A stretch of 18,850 bases of DNA from Alphaproteobacteria bacterium (GTDB taxonomy: Bacteria > Pseudomonadota > Alphaproteobacteria > SHVP01): positions 1-18,850 of the forward strand of contig SHVP01000047.1 of NCBI GenBank assembly GCA_009694165.1, read 5' to 3'. Shown here in pieces: positions 9,090 through 16,200 of the stretch (its first letter is position 1; each line of letters starts with the position of its first letter). The position numbers and the translations under genes are program-made. The notes under the pieces were generated by a model. That model was not told where the DNA came from. It ran no database searches and saw only the letters and a program-made list of their open reading frames with translations.

Positions 9090-10413
9090 GATACTCAGCC
9101 GCCTTGCGCGCCTGGGTCGGGGGCGCGAAGACGCGCGCAAAAATCGTATCGACGTGTTTCAGGTGGGCGGCGGCGTCGAACAAGGCGGCGAGCGCCTCCG
9201 GTTTCAGTCGTGCCCGCACGTCGGCATCGGCCTGCAGCAGCGCCAGGAAGTTACCGCCGTGCTGCCAGACCTTCATCGCGTTGCGTTGAACCATTAGGTA
9301 GGCGTCCTCACGCGTGACCCCGGCCTGGGTCAGCGCCAGCAGGACGCGCTGCGAATGGACGAGACCGCCATACTGGTCGAGATTGGCGCGCATGCGCTCG
9401 GGGTAGACGATCAGGCGATCGACCAGCCCGGCGAGGCGATGCAGGGAAAAGTCAAGCGCGATCGTCGCGTCCGGACCGATGACGCGCTCGACCGATGAAT
9501 GCGAGATGTCGCGCTCGTGCCAAAGGGCGACGTTCTCCAGCGCCGGCGTCACGTAACCGCGCACCAGCCGCGCCAGCCCGGTCAGGTTTTCGGACAGCAC
9601 CGGGTTGCGCTTGTGCGGCATCGCTGACGAGCCCTTTTGGCCTGCGGCGAAGAACTCCTCTGCCTCGCGCACCTCGGTGCGCTGGAGGTGACGGATCTCG
9701 GTCGCCAGACGCTCGATCGACCCGGCGATGCCGCCGAGCGTGGCGAAAAAAAACGCGTGACGGTCGCGCGGGATGATCTGCGTCGAAATCGGCTCGGGGA
9801 CGAGACCGAGAGCCTTGGCGACGTGCGCTTCGACACGGGGGTCGATATGGGCAAAGGTACCGACCGCCCCCGAGATGGCGCAGGTGGCCACCTCCCGCCG
9901 CGCCGCCACTAGGCGCTCGCGTTGGCGCGCGAACTCGGCATAGGCCTGCGCCATCTTCAAGCCGAAGGTCGTTGGCTCGGCATGGATGCCGTGACTGCGA
10001 CCGATGCAAATCGTGTAGCGATGTTCTTCGGCGCGCTGTCGCAACGCCGACAACACCAATTCGAGCCCGCCCAGCAACAGGTCGCTCGCCCGCGTCAACT
10101 GGACGGCGAGGCACGTGTCGAGCACGTCCGACGAGGTCATGCCCTGGTGCAGGAAGCGCGCTTCCGGTCCGACGTGTTCGGCGACGTTGGTCAGGAAGGC
10201 GATGACGTCGTGTTTGGTTTCCCGCTCGATGGCGTCGATGCGCGCCACGTCGAACCGCCCGCGCTGCCAGATCGCCTGGGCGGCCTCGCGCGGAATCAGG
10301 CCGAGTTCGGCCATCGCGTCGCAGGCGTGCGCCTCGATCTCGAACCAAATGCGGTAGCGAGTCTTGGGAGCCCAGACTTGGGCCATTTCCGGACGGGAAT
10401 AGCGATCAATCAT
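9064..10413 (-). CDS. purB: Adenylosuccinate lyase
   Basis: Fumarase/aspartase-superfamily lyase that splits SAICAR and adenylosuccinate, acting twice in AMP synthesis. 449 residues, somewhat longer than the usual ~430-435. Seen: ETKHDVIAF with H68, TSSDVLDT (93-100), RSHGIHAEP with the general-acid H141, and the superfamily signature GSSAMPHKRNP (261-271) with the catalytic serines. The conserved body ends near HVDTIFARVF; the last ~18 residues form an Arg/Pro-rich tail, which creates the overlap with the convergent zeta-like gene. A candidate promoter lies 25-50 bp upstream. Confidence 0.97.
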   Translation of the reverse strand: MIDRYSRPEMAQVWAPKTRYRIWFEIEAHACDAMAELGLIPREAAQAIWQRGRFDVARIDAIERETKHDVIAFLTNVAEHVGPEARFLHQGMTSSDVLDTCLAVQLTRASDLLLGGLELVLSALRQRAEEHRYTICIGRSHGIHAEPTTFGLKMAQAYAEFARQRERLVAARREVATCAISGAVGTFAHIDPRVEAHVAKALGLVPEPISTQIIPRDRHAFFFATLGGIAGSIERLATEIRHLQRTEVREAEEFFAAGQKGSSAMPHKRNPVLSENLTGLARLVRGYVTPALENVALWHERDISHSSVERVIGPDATIALDFSLHRLAGLVDRLIVYPERMRANLDQYGGLVHSQRVLLALTQAGVTREDAYLMVQRNAMKVWQHGGNFLALLQADADVRARLKPEALAALFDAAAHLKHVDTIFARVFAPPTQARKAAEYPRTSPPRP

Positions 10414-10436
10414 CGGTGATCCGTGACGAAACCTCG

Positions 10437-10465
10437 ATCATATCGGGACGGGGGCGTCGCTGCCA
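10437..10465 (-). promoter_or_regulatory. Candidate promoter for purB
   Basis: On the minus strand, TATGAT (10442-10437) is a five-of-six match to the -10 consensus, and 17 bp upstream is TGGCAG (10465-10460), a poor -35 element. It lies about 25 bp before the purB ATG in the gap shared with the divergent DUF1194 gene. Confidence 0.3.
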
Positions 10466-10551
10466 GGGTGCCGCCGGAACGAATTACCGTGCCGGTCGCC
10501 CCGTTCTTCGACTACCCTTCGGCACGCACGTTACCGCTTGTGGAGGGTGCC

Positions 10552-11283
10552 ATGCGGTGTCGTTGGCTACTGCCGTTGGTCGTCTGGCTGGCGGTTGCGC
10601 CGCCGGTGGCGGCCCAGGAGGTCCCGGTCGACCTCGAGCTGATCCTGGCGCTCGACGCCTCGGGCAGCGTCAACCAGCAGGAATTCGCCCTGCAACTGCG
10701 GGGATATGCCGAGGCCTTTCGCAACCCGGTGGTTATCCAGTCGATCACCACCGGCGAGTTCGGAGCGATCGCCGTCTTGATGCTGATTTGGGCGGGTGAT
10801 CGCCGCGACGGCATCCGCGTCGTCGCCGATTGGACCTTCGTCAATGGGCCGGAGTCGGCCAACGCCTTCGTCGAGTCGTTCACCAAATCGCCCCGGTACA
10901 TGCTGCGCGACGGGACGTCGATATCCAACGTCATCGAGCTTGCGTCGAAGATGTTCGACGCCAACAACTTTCGCGCCCCCCGCCGGCTGATCGACATTTC
11001 GGGCGACGGCACCAACAATGTCGGCTACGAGCCCAGCATCGCCCGCGACATCGCGGTGAAGAGCGGGGTCACGATCAACGGGCTGGCAATCCTCACCGAC
11101 TTCCCCGATCTCGACGACTATTACGCCAAGAACGTCGTCGGCGGCGCTGGCGCTTTCGTCGTTGCGGCGCAGAACTTCGAGGCGTTTTCGGCAGCGATCT
11201 TGCAGAAGCTGGTGCGCGAAATCTCGTCGCGGCCGCAAGCCGATCCGAAACGCGACTACGCTCGCGTCCTGCCGACCCGCTGA
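10552..11283 (+). CDS. Secreted VWA-domain protein, DUF1194
   Basis: 243-residue protein with a signal peptide (MRCRWLL, hydrophobic stretch to about residue 20, cleavage expected after VAA at 19-21) and a single von Willebrand factor A fold. The metal-ion-dependent adhesion site is complete: D35-x-S37-x-S39, T122 in RDGTSIS, and D152 in ISGDGTNN. Family DUF1194 proteins are common in Alphaproteobacteria and have no assigned role; a periplasmic metal-dependent binding function is inferred. ATG 10552 is chosen because GGAGGG lies 4-5 bp upstream and the signal peptide begins there; the in-frame codons from 10423 lack these features. Divergent from purB, with no obvious partner. Confidence 0.87.
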   Translation: MRCRWLLPLVVWLAVAPPVAAQEVPVDLELILALDASGSVNQQEFALQLRGYAEAFRNPVVIQSITTGEFGAIAVLMLIWAGDRRDGIRVVADWTFVNGPESANAFVESFTKSPRYMLRDGTSISNVIELASKMFDANNFRAPRRLIDISGDGTNNVGYEPSIARDIAVKSGVTINGLAILTDFPDLDDYYAKNVVGGAGAFVVAAQNFEAFSAAILQKLVREISSRPQADPKRDYARVLPTR

Positions 11284-11286
11284 CTC

Positions 11287-12099
11287 TCAGGCGTCGAGGA
11301 AGCCGACAATCTCGGCCGTGTTGGCGGCGATAGCCTCGGCCGGCTCGAACGTGGCGTCGGGAATGGCGCGATGGCGCTTCACCTTGGCTCCCGGCAGCAA
11401 GGGCGCGGCGGCTTCGTTGGTCAACACGGGCTGCGTGAGCCGCGCCAACCGCTCGGCCCCGGGGTAGCGTAAGCCCGCTCGCAGGAACAGGTGATAGGTG
11501 CGAATGCCGCGCAGCACCTCGACCACCTTGTCATGCAACTGCTCGGCAGTGGGAATGTCGCGGACCGATCGATGGGCGCCGTCGCGGGCATACCAGGGAA
11601 AGAAGCAGTACTCGTCGCGGACGAAATGCCAGGCGAAGCGAAGCTGGCTGCCGAGCGCGTCCGGCGCCGCCGTCGGGGCGTAGTCGGCCAGCCAGGCGGC
11701 CCGCGTCGCCGCATCCATCAGCAGCAGCCGGTCGACAATGACGCGGCGGACCTGGCCGGGCTGCTGCAGGGCAAGTTCGATCGCCGAATTGGCGCCGGTG
11801 AGGATGCCATGGACGTCGTAGCGCTCGATGCCGAGTGCGGCGAGCGCCCGCGCGGTGGCGCCGGCGTAATAGGGGATGTCGGGGTCGGCCACCGCCGGCG
11901 GCGAAGAGTCGCCCATGCCGAGCGCGTCGAAGGCAACAACCGGCCGCGTCGCCGCGAGCGCCAGCAACTGCCGTTCGAGCACCCCCGACGCGGCCGGAGC
12001 GGCATGCAGCACCACCAGCGGCGGGCGCGGTCCAGACCCGGCGATCCGGTAGTGCATCTGGCCCTCGGCGACGTCGACGAAACCGCGGCGAATGGGCAT
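11287..12099 (-). CDS. Alpha/beta-hydrolase-fold protein lacking the usual catalytic triad
   Basis: 270-residue protein with the alpha/beta-hydrolase layout: VVLHAAPAASG (29-39, oxyanion region), VVAFDALGMGDS (54-65), a nucleophile-elbow region DVHGILTGANSAIELAL (95-111), and a cap. The elbow reads G98-I-L100-T-G102, so Leu stands where Ser, Asp or Cys is expected. The C-terminal IPDATFEP segment has Thr where the catalytic His normally follows Gly, and no clear acidic residue follows the PVLTNE strand. It may be a non-catalytic member or use other residues, such as T101 or S105. It converges with the DUF1194 gene (3 bp between stops) and is divergent from the NTF2-like pair 71 bp away. Substrate unknown. 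Confidence 0.75.
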   Translation of the reverse strand: MPIRRGFVDVAEGQMHYRIAGSGPRPPLVVLHAAPAASGVLERQLLALAATRPVVAFDALGMGDSSPPAVADPDIPYYAGATARALAALGIERYDVHGILTGANSAIELALQQPGQVRRVIVDRLLLMDAATRAAWLADYAPTAAPDALGSQLRFAWHFVRDEYCFFPWYARDGAHRSVRDIPTAEQLHDKVVEVLRGIRTYHLFLRAGLRYPGAERLARLTQPVLTNEAAAPLLPGAKVKRHRAIPDATFEPAEAIAANTAEIVGFLDA

Positions 12100-12170
12100 G
12101 GCGCTCCTGCAAGGGTGATGGCGTACGATCCCGCGTCGGGTGCATTCTAGCCGGAGAAGGAGACGGGATC

Positions 12171-12584
12171 ATGGCCGGGAACGACGAGCGGGCCGTCCGG
12201 GCGACGGTGGAAGAGGTATGGGATCGCTTCCTCAGGCGCGACCCGCAAGGAATGCTGCGCCTGATTCGGCCCGAGTGCACGATCTGGGATGTCTTTCAAC
12301 CCGATCTGGTCTCGCGGGCCACGCTCGAACAATACGTCGCCAAGGATTTCGCCCAGTCGCAGGCGCGCGGTCGCCTGACGCACACCTTGTCTGATTTCGT
12401 CATCGACATCTGGGGCGATACGGCGCTCACCCGCTTCTACATCGACTACGAGTATCAGTCGCCGAACGCCCATCGCGGTCGCCTCCGCGTCAGCGTGGTC
12501 TTGCGCCGCTTCGCCGAGGGTTGGCGGTTCGTCCACGTTCACGAGGGAGCAATCCCGACCGGCGTCCCGCCGATCGCCTCCTGA
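12171..12584 (+). CDS. NTF2-like (SnoaL/DUF4440-type) protein, copy A
   Basis: 137-residue cone-fold protein of the NTF2-like superfamily, members of which act as small lyases, isomerases, oxygenase partners or ligand binders. Seen: the N-terminal helix AVRATVEEVWDRFLRRDPQG, PECTIWDVFQPDLV, the strand FVIDIWGDTALTRFY, and the final VVLRRFAEGWRFVHVHEGAIPTG. ATG 12171 has AAGGAG about 9 bp upstream. Roughly half of its residues match the next gene, including DPQGML, KDFAQS-ARG, IWGDTAL and FVHVHEG equivalents, so the pair arose by tandem duplication. First gene of a three-gene run ending in a dioxygenase. Biochemical role unknown. Confidence 0.78.
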   Translation: MAGNDERAVRATVEEVWDRFLRRDPQGMLRLIRPECTIWDVFQPDLVSRATLEQYVAKDFAQSQARGRLTHTLSDFVIDIWGDTALTRFYIDYEYQSPNAHRGRLRVSVVLRRFAEGWRFVHVHEGAIPTGVPPIAS

Positions 12585-12587
12585 GTC

Positions 12588-13013
12588 ATGAACGCGATGC
12601 CGGCAACCGTGGCCGACGCCGTCCTGCAAACCGTGAAGGCGGTGTGGCAGCGCTTTGAGGCCCAGGACCCGCAGGGCATGCTCGCGCTGCTGGCCGAGGA
12701 GTACACGGTTTGGGACACCTTCCAGCCACAACTGGTGACCAAGGAAACGATCGCCGCCTACGTGCGGAAGGATTTTGCCCAATCGGCCGCGCGCGGTCCG
12801 CTGACGCGCCGAACCGCTGACTATGTCATCGATGTCTGGGGCGACACCGCGCTCGTACGCTTCACGACGTGGTTCCAATATCAGCCGCCCAACCCGGTGT
12901 CGCACCACGGCCGGACGACCGTCGTGCTGCGCCGCCGGCCCGAAGGCTGGCGCCTGGTTCATGTCCATGAGGGCGAGCGTCCGAGTGGATCGCCGCCGAT
13001 CGCCCCGCCGTGA
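12588..13013 (+). CDS. NTF2-like (SnoaL/DUF4440-type) protein, copy B
   Basis: 141-residue paralogue of the preceding gene, 3 bp downstream of its stop. Seen: AVLQTVKAVWQRFEAQDPQGM, EYTVWDTFQPQLV, KDFAQSAARG, VIDVWGDTALVRF and WRLVHVHEGERPSG. Relative to copy A it has a longer loop (PPNPVSHHGR) before the last strands. ATG 12588 or ATG 12597 could begin it. Its stop codon TGA overlaps the GTG start of the dioxygenase gene (GTGA, 13010-13013), suggesting translational coupling. Function unknown; the two copies may form a heterodimer, as NTF2-fold proteins commonly dimerise, but this is inference. Confidence 0.78.
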   Translation: MNAMPATVADAVLQTVKAVWQRFEAQDPQGMLALLAEEYTVWDTFQPQLVTKETIAAYVRKDFAQSAARGPLTRRTADYVIDVWGDTALVRFTTWFQYQPPNPVSHHGRTTVVLRRRPEGWRLVHVHEGERPSGSPPIAPP

Positions 13014-13918
13014 CCACCGGGCGGCGGACCTCAACCGACGTCGTGGCTGGGCTGCGGATCACGCCGGCCGCGGCGACGTTGGGGGCTGAGATCAGCGGCG
13101 CCGATCTGGCCCGGCCGCTCGACCGCGACACCAAGGCGGCGATCGACGCCGCCTGGGCGGAACACTTGGTGCTGCTGTGGCGCGACCAGACGTTGACCGT
13201 CGACCAGCATGTCGCCTTCGGCCGCCAATTCGGCGAGCTCGAGGACATGGCGCATGTCGCGCTCTCCGACGACCTGCCGCGTGAGGTGTTGGTCGTCGCC
13301 AACGATCCGGCGCTCAATGGCGCCGCCGTCGCTCCCGAAGCCTATCGCCAGGGTTTCAAGTACCACCCGGTGCAATGGCACTCGGACAACTCGTATCGTC
13401 CGATCCCACCCAAGGGCAGCGCGCTCTACGTCCGCGAGTCGCCGCCGGTCGGCGGCGCCACGCTATTTGCCGACATGTACGCCGCCTGCGAGGCGTTACC
13501 GCCCGACCTGCGGCGCCTGATCGACGGGCGCGAACAGATCCACGACCCGAGCCTCAACAGCGCGAACGTGTTGCGCCGGGGCGCCACGCCGCCAGCCGAC
13601 GTGAGCCAGGGTCGCGGTCCGCGCCACCCGCTGATCCGCCGCCACCCGGTCACCGGCCGGTGCGCGCTTTATCTCGGTCGGCGTCCCTATGCGTATATTT
13701 GCGGCTACAGCGTCGGCGATAGTGAGGCCACCCTCGACCGACTGTGGCGCCACGCAACCGAGCCGCGCTTCGTATGGCAGCGCGAGACCAACCGCGCCGG
13801 CGACCTGTTCCTGTGGGACAACCGCTGCACCATGCATGCGCGGGACGGCCTCAATCCCGCCGCCCGCCGCCTGGCGCACCGGGTGCAGATCCTCGGCGAG
13901 CGCCCGATCGCCGGCTGA
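13010..13918 (+). CDS. TauD/TfdA-family Fe(II)/2-oxoglutarate-dependent dioxygenase
   Basis: 302-residue non-haem iron oxygenase; the family hydroxylates small molecules such as taurine or aryloxyacetates while decarboxylating 2-oxoglutarate to succinate. Seen: the N-terminal GAEISGADLARPL, the metal motif WHSDNSY with H124 and D126, GGATLFADMY with T151 (2-oxoglutarate contact position), distal H276 in CTMHARDG, and R291 in AHRVQI, 15 residues later, as the co-substrate carboxylate ligand. The active site appears complete. GTG 13010 overlaps the previous stop. The substrate cannot be told from sequence. The upstream NTF2-like pair suggests a small-molecule conversion pathway. Confidence 0.87.
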   Translation: MTTGRRTSTDVVAGLRITPAAATLGAEISGADLARPLDRDTKAAIDAAWAEHLVLLWRDQTLTVDQHVAFGRQFGELEDMAHVALSDDLPREVLVVANDPALNGAAVAPEAYRQGFKYHPVQWHSDNSYRPIPPKGSALYVRESPPVGGATLFADMYAACEALPPDLRRLIDGREQIHDPSLNSANVLRRGATPPADVSQGRGPRHPLIRRHPVTGRCALYLGRRPYAYICGYSVGDSEATLDRLWRHATEPRFVWQRETNRAGDLFLWDNRCTMHARDGLNPAARRLAHRVQILGERPIAG

Positions 13919-13921
13919 TCG

Positions 13922-14965
13922 TCACGGCGCGCTGGCGTCCCGTCGCAGTTCGGCCCAGGCGGGCTTCGGCTCGTTATCGATGGTGCGCAGCCCGGTCGTG
14001 CATTGCAGGGCGATGAAGGCCTGGTTGCCCGACAGGCCGCTTGCCTCGGCGAGGCGGCTGCATTCATCGAGGGAGTCGTCGAACATCTGGCTGAAGGCGA
14101 GAAACGGCAGCCGCGCCGGCGACCGGCGCCAGAATGCAAGGGTGGCGGCGACGAACGTCGCCTGCGCCCGATCGCTACCGCCGACGGCGCCGCCGGTCGG
14201 AAAGCCCCATTCCTTGACCAGTACCGGGCGTGGTCCGGCAAATTGCAGCGCGTCGCCCAACACGCGCTCGACGGCGGCGCCGATGTCGGCCCCGTCGCGC
14301 CGGGGCACGAAATAATGCGACAGCACCACCGCGCCGTGCTGCGCGGTTAGGCGCGCGGTACGCTCATCGAGTCCGGTGGCGCTGAGGGCGACGCCGAATC
14401 GGGTGTCCGGTCTCAGGCGCAACACCGTGCGCTGGGCATCCTGCGCCAGTGCGCGTATTTGCTCCCACTCGCCGGCCCGCCGACTCGCCAAGAACGTATC
14501 AAGATCATCGCCAAGGACGACATAGCGGACTTCCTCGCCGGCCAATTCCAGGAGGTGGCCGAGCGCGGCCCGCAGACGAGCCGTCATCTTGCCGTCGTTC
14601 CACGGCACGCGGACGAGATCGGCGGGAACCTGGCGGCGCACCGAATCGGTGAGGCCGAGGGAAAGCAGCACGACCATTCCCTCTTCGCGGTAGAACGCGA
14701 GCAGCGGCTTGATGTCCTCGCTGTCGAACTGACCCGCCCGCGGCTCGAGCACCGCCCACGGCAGGCTGAGCGTCACGCCTGTCGCCCCCGCCTCCTTGGC
14801 GAGGGCGATCGCCTCGCGATGACTGAAGCCCGGCGGTTCGTTGATCTCGATCGCCAGAACCGGGTGCGCAGCCTCGGCTGCCTCGGTTGGTCCGGCGCCG
14901 AGGAGGGCTAGCGCTCCGGCCGCGAGGCCGAGCCAATGGCGGGAGGGGCGGCGGCCCGGGCCCAT
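13922..14965 (-). CDS. Exported TIM-barrel glycosidase-like protein, function unassigned
   Basis: 347 residues from ATG 14965, with an N-terminal signal: RRPSRHW then a hydrophobic stretch LGLAAGALALLGAG and an AAEA cleavage region near residues 30-33. The rest resembles clan-A glycoside hydrolase barrels: GATGVTLSLPWAVLEPRAGQFD (61-81), YVVLGDDLDTFLA (148-160), VVLSHYFVPR (213-222) and VLVKEWGFPT (248-257). E252 sits where such enzymes carry the nucleophile; the strand that normally reads GNE has G152-D153-D154 instead, so the acid/base Glu appears to be replaced by Asp. The open frame extends to 15124, but those codons overlap the small gene upstream and are Pro/Arg-rich. No Shine-Dalgarno was seen, so the start is uncertain. 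Convergent with the dioxygenase gene. Confidence 0.6.
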   Translation of the reverse strand: MGPGRRPSRHWLGLAAGALALLGAGPTEAAEAAHPVLAIEINEPPGFSHREAIALAKEAGATGVTLSLPWAVLEPRAGQFDSEDIKPLLAFYREEGMVVLLSLGLTDSVRRQVPADLVRVPWNDGKMTARLRAALGHLLELAGEEVRYVVLGDDLDTFLASRRAGEWEQIRALAQDAQRTVLRLRPDTRFGVALSATGLDERTARLTAQHGAVVLSHYFVPRRDGADIGAAVERVLGDALQFAGPRPVLVKEWGFPTGGAVGGSDRAQATFVAATLAFWRRSPARLPFLAFSQMFDDSLDECSRLAEASGLSGNQAFIALQCTTGLRTIDNEPKPAWAELRRDASAP

Positions 14966-14996
14966 CGGCGGTGGCGGGCGGACGGCTGGCGCGGAA

Positions 14997-15167
14997 CTAG
15001 GAGGGGGCCGAGGGCGGTTGATCGCCGGGGGGCGTCGCCGCGCCTCGGATGGCCGCAAGGACGACGGCAACGACGAAGGCGGCAATGCCCCACGTCGGGT
15101 CCTCGGCGCCGGCGAGGCCGGCACCGACGACGAAGGCGGTGAAGATCAACAGGTCGAGTCCGATCAC
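14997..15167 (-). CDS. Small two-segment membrane protein (56 residues)
   Basis: Short frame starting at GTG 15167 (TTG 15170 is also possible) with a strong AGGAGG 5 bp upstream on the minus strand, ending at TAG 14997-14999. The product has a hydrophobic segment GLDLLIFTAFVVGAGLAG, a short polar turn AEDPTW, a second hydrophobic segment GIAAFVVAVVLAAI, then a Pro-rich tail PPGDQPPSAPS. This predicts two short transmembrane helices in a hairpin. No family recognised. It ends 31 bp before the glycosidase-like gene on the same strand, so the two may be co-expressed. Without the neighbouring cassette it would directly follow radC. Confidence 0.6.
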   Translation of the reverse strand: MIGLDLLIFTAFVVGAGLAGAEDPTWGIAAFVVAVVLAAIRGAATPPGDQPPSAPS

Positions 15168-15202
15168 CAATGCCTCCTGAGGGGGTCGCGGGCGTTTTTT
15201 AT

Positions 15203-15227
15203 ATCAGTCCCAAGCCGCGAAAGCTCG
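15203..15227. repeat. Left copy of 25-bp direct repeat (radC 3'-end duplicate)
   Basis: Exact match to 16205-16229. Read on the minus strand in the radC frame it encodes the last residues Ser-Phe-Arg-Gly-Leu-Gly-Leu-Ile and runs into TAA at 15201-15199. It is therefore a solitary radC 3' end with its own stop, separated from the rest of radC by about 1 kb. Confidence 0.95.
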
Positions 15228-15235
15228 ATCGCTAA

Positions 15236-15670
15236 TCACGATGCCATCAGGTCCGTGGGACGCTTGGACATGAAGGCGGCGGGGGCGTGCCACCGGTTGG
15301 GTAGGTAGCGCTCCCCCCAGCGGCAGAACTCTTGCAGCACCGGGAGCAGGGCCGCACCCTTTTTGGTCAGACGGTATTCGTATCGGCGTGGCCGATGCAG
15401 GTAGAGGCGGCTGGTGACCAGTCCCGATTCGACCATTGCTGCCAGGCGCGCGGTGAGAATGTTGCTCGCTATCCGCTCGGGACTGTCGAGAAAGTCCTTG
15501 AAGCGGCGCTTGCCGTTCACGAGGTCACGCATCAAGACCAAGGTCCAGCGGTCGCTGACGAGCTCGAGGGTCGAGGCGATCGGGCATCCTGAACGAAACT
15601 CTGTCCCCTGAAAGGGGTCGGCTAATTTTCGGCGCGCCAAGATTTTCCCTTGCAAATTGCAATTTGCCAT
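15236..15670 (-). CDS. HxlR-family winged-helix transcriptional regulator
   Basis: 144 residues from ATG 15670, a one-domain DNA-binding protein that works as a dimer. Seen: CPIASTLELVSDRWTLVLMRDL (the conserved Cys at 29 and first helices), RFKDFLDSPERIASNILTARLAAMVESGLV (recognition helix region), then the wing YLHRPRRYEYRLTKKG and a C-terminal dimer helix. The founding member HxlR of Bacillus subtilis responds to formaldehyde through the equivalent Cys. The start is uncertain: TTG 15673 is in frame, and TTG 15637 preceded by AAGGGA would leave the 16-bp palindrome as an upstream operator. Divergent from the GFA gene, which it probably controls along with itself. Its stop is only 8 bp from the left repeat. 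Confidence 0.88.
   Translation of the reverse strand: MANCNLQGKILARRKLADPFQGTEFRSGCPIASTLELVSDRWTLVLMRDLVNGKRRFKDFLDSPERIASNILTARLAAMVESGLVTSRLYLHRPRRYEYRLTKKGAALLPVLQEFCRWGERYLPNRWHAPAAFMSKRPTDLMAS
15652..15667. promoter_or_regulatory. 16-bp perfect palindrome, probable operator of the HxlR-type regulator
   Basis: GCAAATTGCAATTTGC is its own reverse complement. It lies at the annotated 5' end of the regulator gene and 49 bp before the GFA start, in the shared control region. Dimeric winged-helix regulators bind such dyads, so autoregulation and control of the GFA gene are likely. Confidence 0.6.
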
Positions 15671-15716
15671 CAAGAAGCGGTCTCGCCAAGAACCAAATGC
15701 CCTGGAGGAATAGCCA

Positions 15717-16139
15717 ATGGCTGCATCGTTCTCAGGAAAATGTCTTTGCGGCTCGGTGCGCTACACATGCAGCGCCGAGCCAATGATGTCGGGTCACTGC
15801 CACTGCGAAGATTGCCGCCGCTCAAGCGGCAGCGGGCACTCCTCACACCTCGCGGTCCCCGAGGCCAGCGTGACGTTCGTGGGCGCGAGCAAGGGCTACG
15901 ATAAGCCCGCCGACAGCGGAAACCTGGTGTCGCGCCATTTCTGTCCGAACTGTGGCGCGCCGGTCTTCTCGAGCAACTCCGCGATGCCGGGCTTGATCTT
16001 CCTGCGCGCATCCAGTCTCGATAACCTCGAGGTGTTCAAGCCTCAGATGCACGTCTACATGAGCCGCGCGGCAAGCTGGGATCGTCCCGCTGCCGACAAT
16101 CTGCCCGCATTCGACAAGATGCCACCGGGTCGTTCCTAG
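15717..16139 (+). CDS. GFA-family (CENP-V/GFA fold) zinc-binding protein
   Basis: 140-residue protein of the family named after the glutathione-dependent formaldehyde-activating enzyme of Paracoccus; most members have no proven reaction. The zinc-binding cysteines are intact: C9-L-C11, C28-H-C30-E-D-C33 and C76-P-N-C79, with the usual FSGKCLCGSVRY start and SRHFCPNCGAPVF centre. The ATG has GGAGG 10 bp upstream. It is divergent from the HxlR-type gene with 46 bp between starts, and both lie between the 25-bp repeats, so they were probably acquired together. A role in handling aldehydes or thiol adducts is inference from family names and pairing. Confidence 0.88.
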   Translation: MAASFSGKCLCGSVRYTCSAEPMMSGHCHCEDCRRSSGSGHSSHLAVPEASVTFVGASKGYDKPADSGNLVSRHFCPNCGAPVFSSNSAMPGLIFLRASSLDNLEVFKPQMHVYMSRAASWDRPAADNLPAFDKMPPGRS

Positions 16140-16200
16140 CTGCAGCTGCGATGCCTTTTCGGAGGCTGTCTCGGCTGGCCCGGTCGGGCATTTCCCACGG

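Noticed and set aside
15191..15204. T-run at 15195-15200 as a terminator, or TATAAA on the minus strand as a -10 element for the small membrane gene
   Set aside because: No adjacent GC-rich hairpin fits a terminator, and no acceptable -35 hexamer lies 16-18 bp upstream on the minus strand.
16140..16200. Possible recombination (attC-like) or regulatory site between the GFA stop and radC end
   Set aside because: Only short, imperfect dyads were found; nothing resembles an attC or a convincing terminator.
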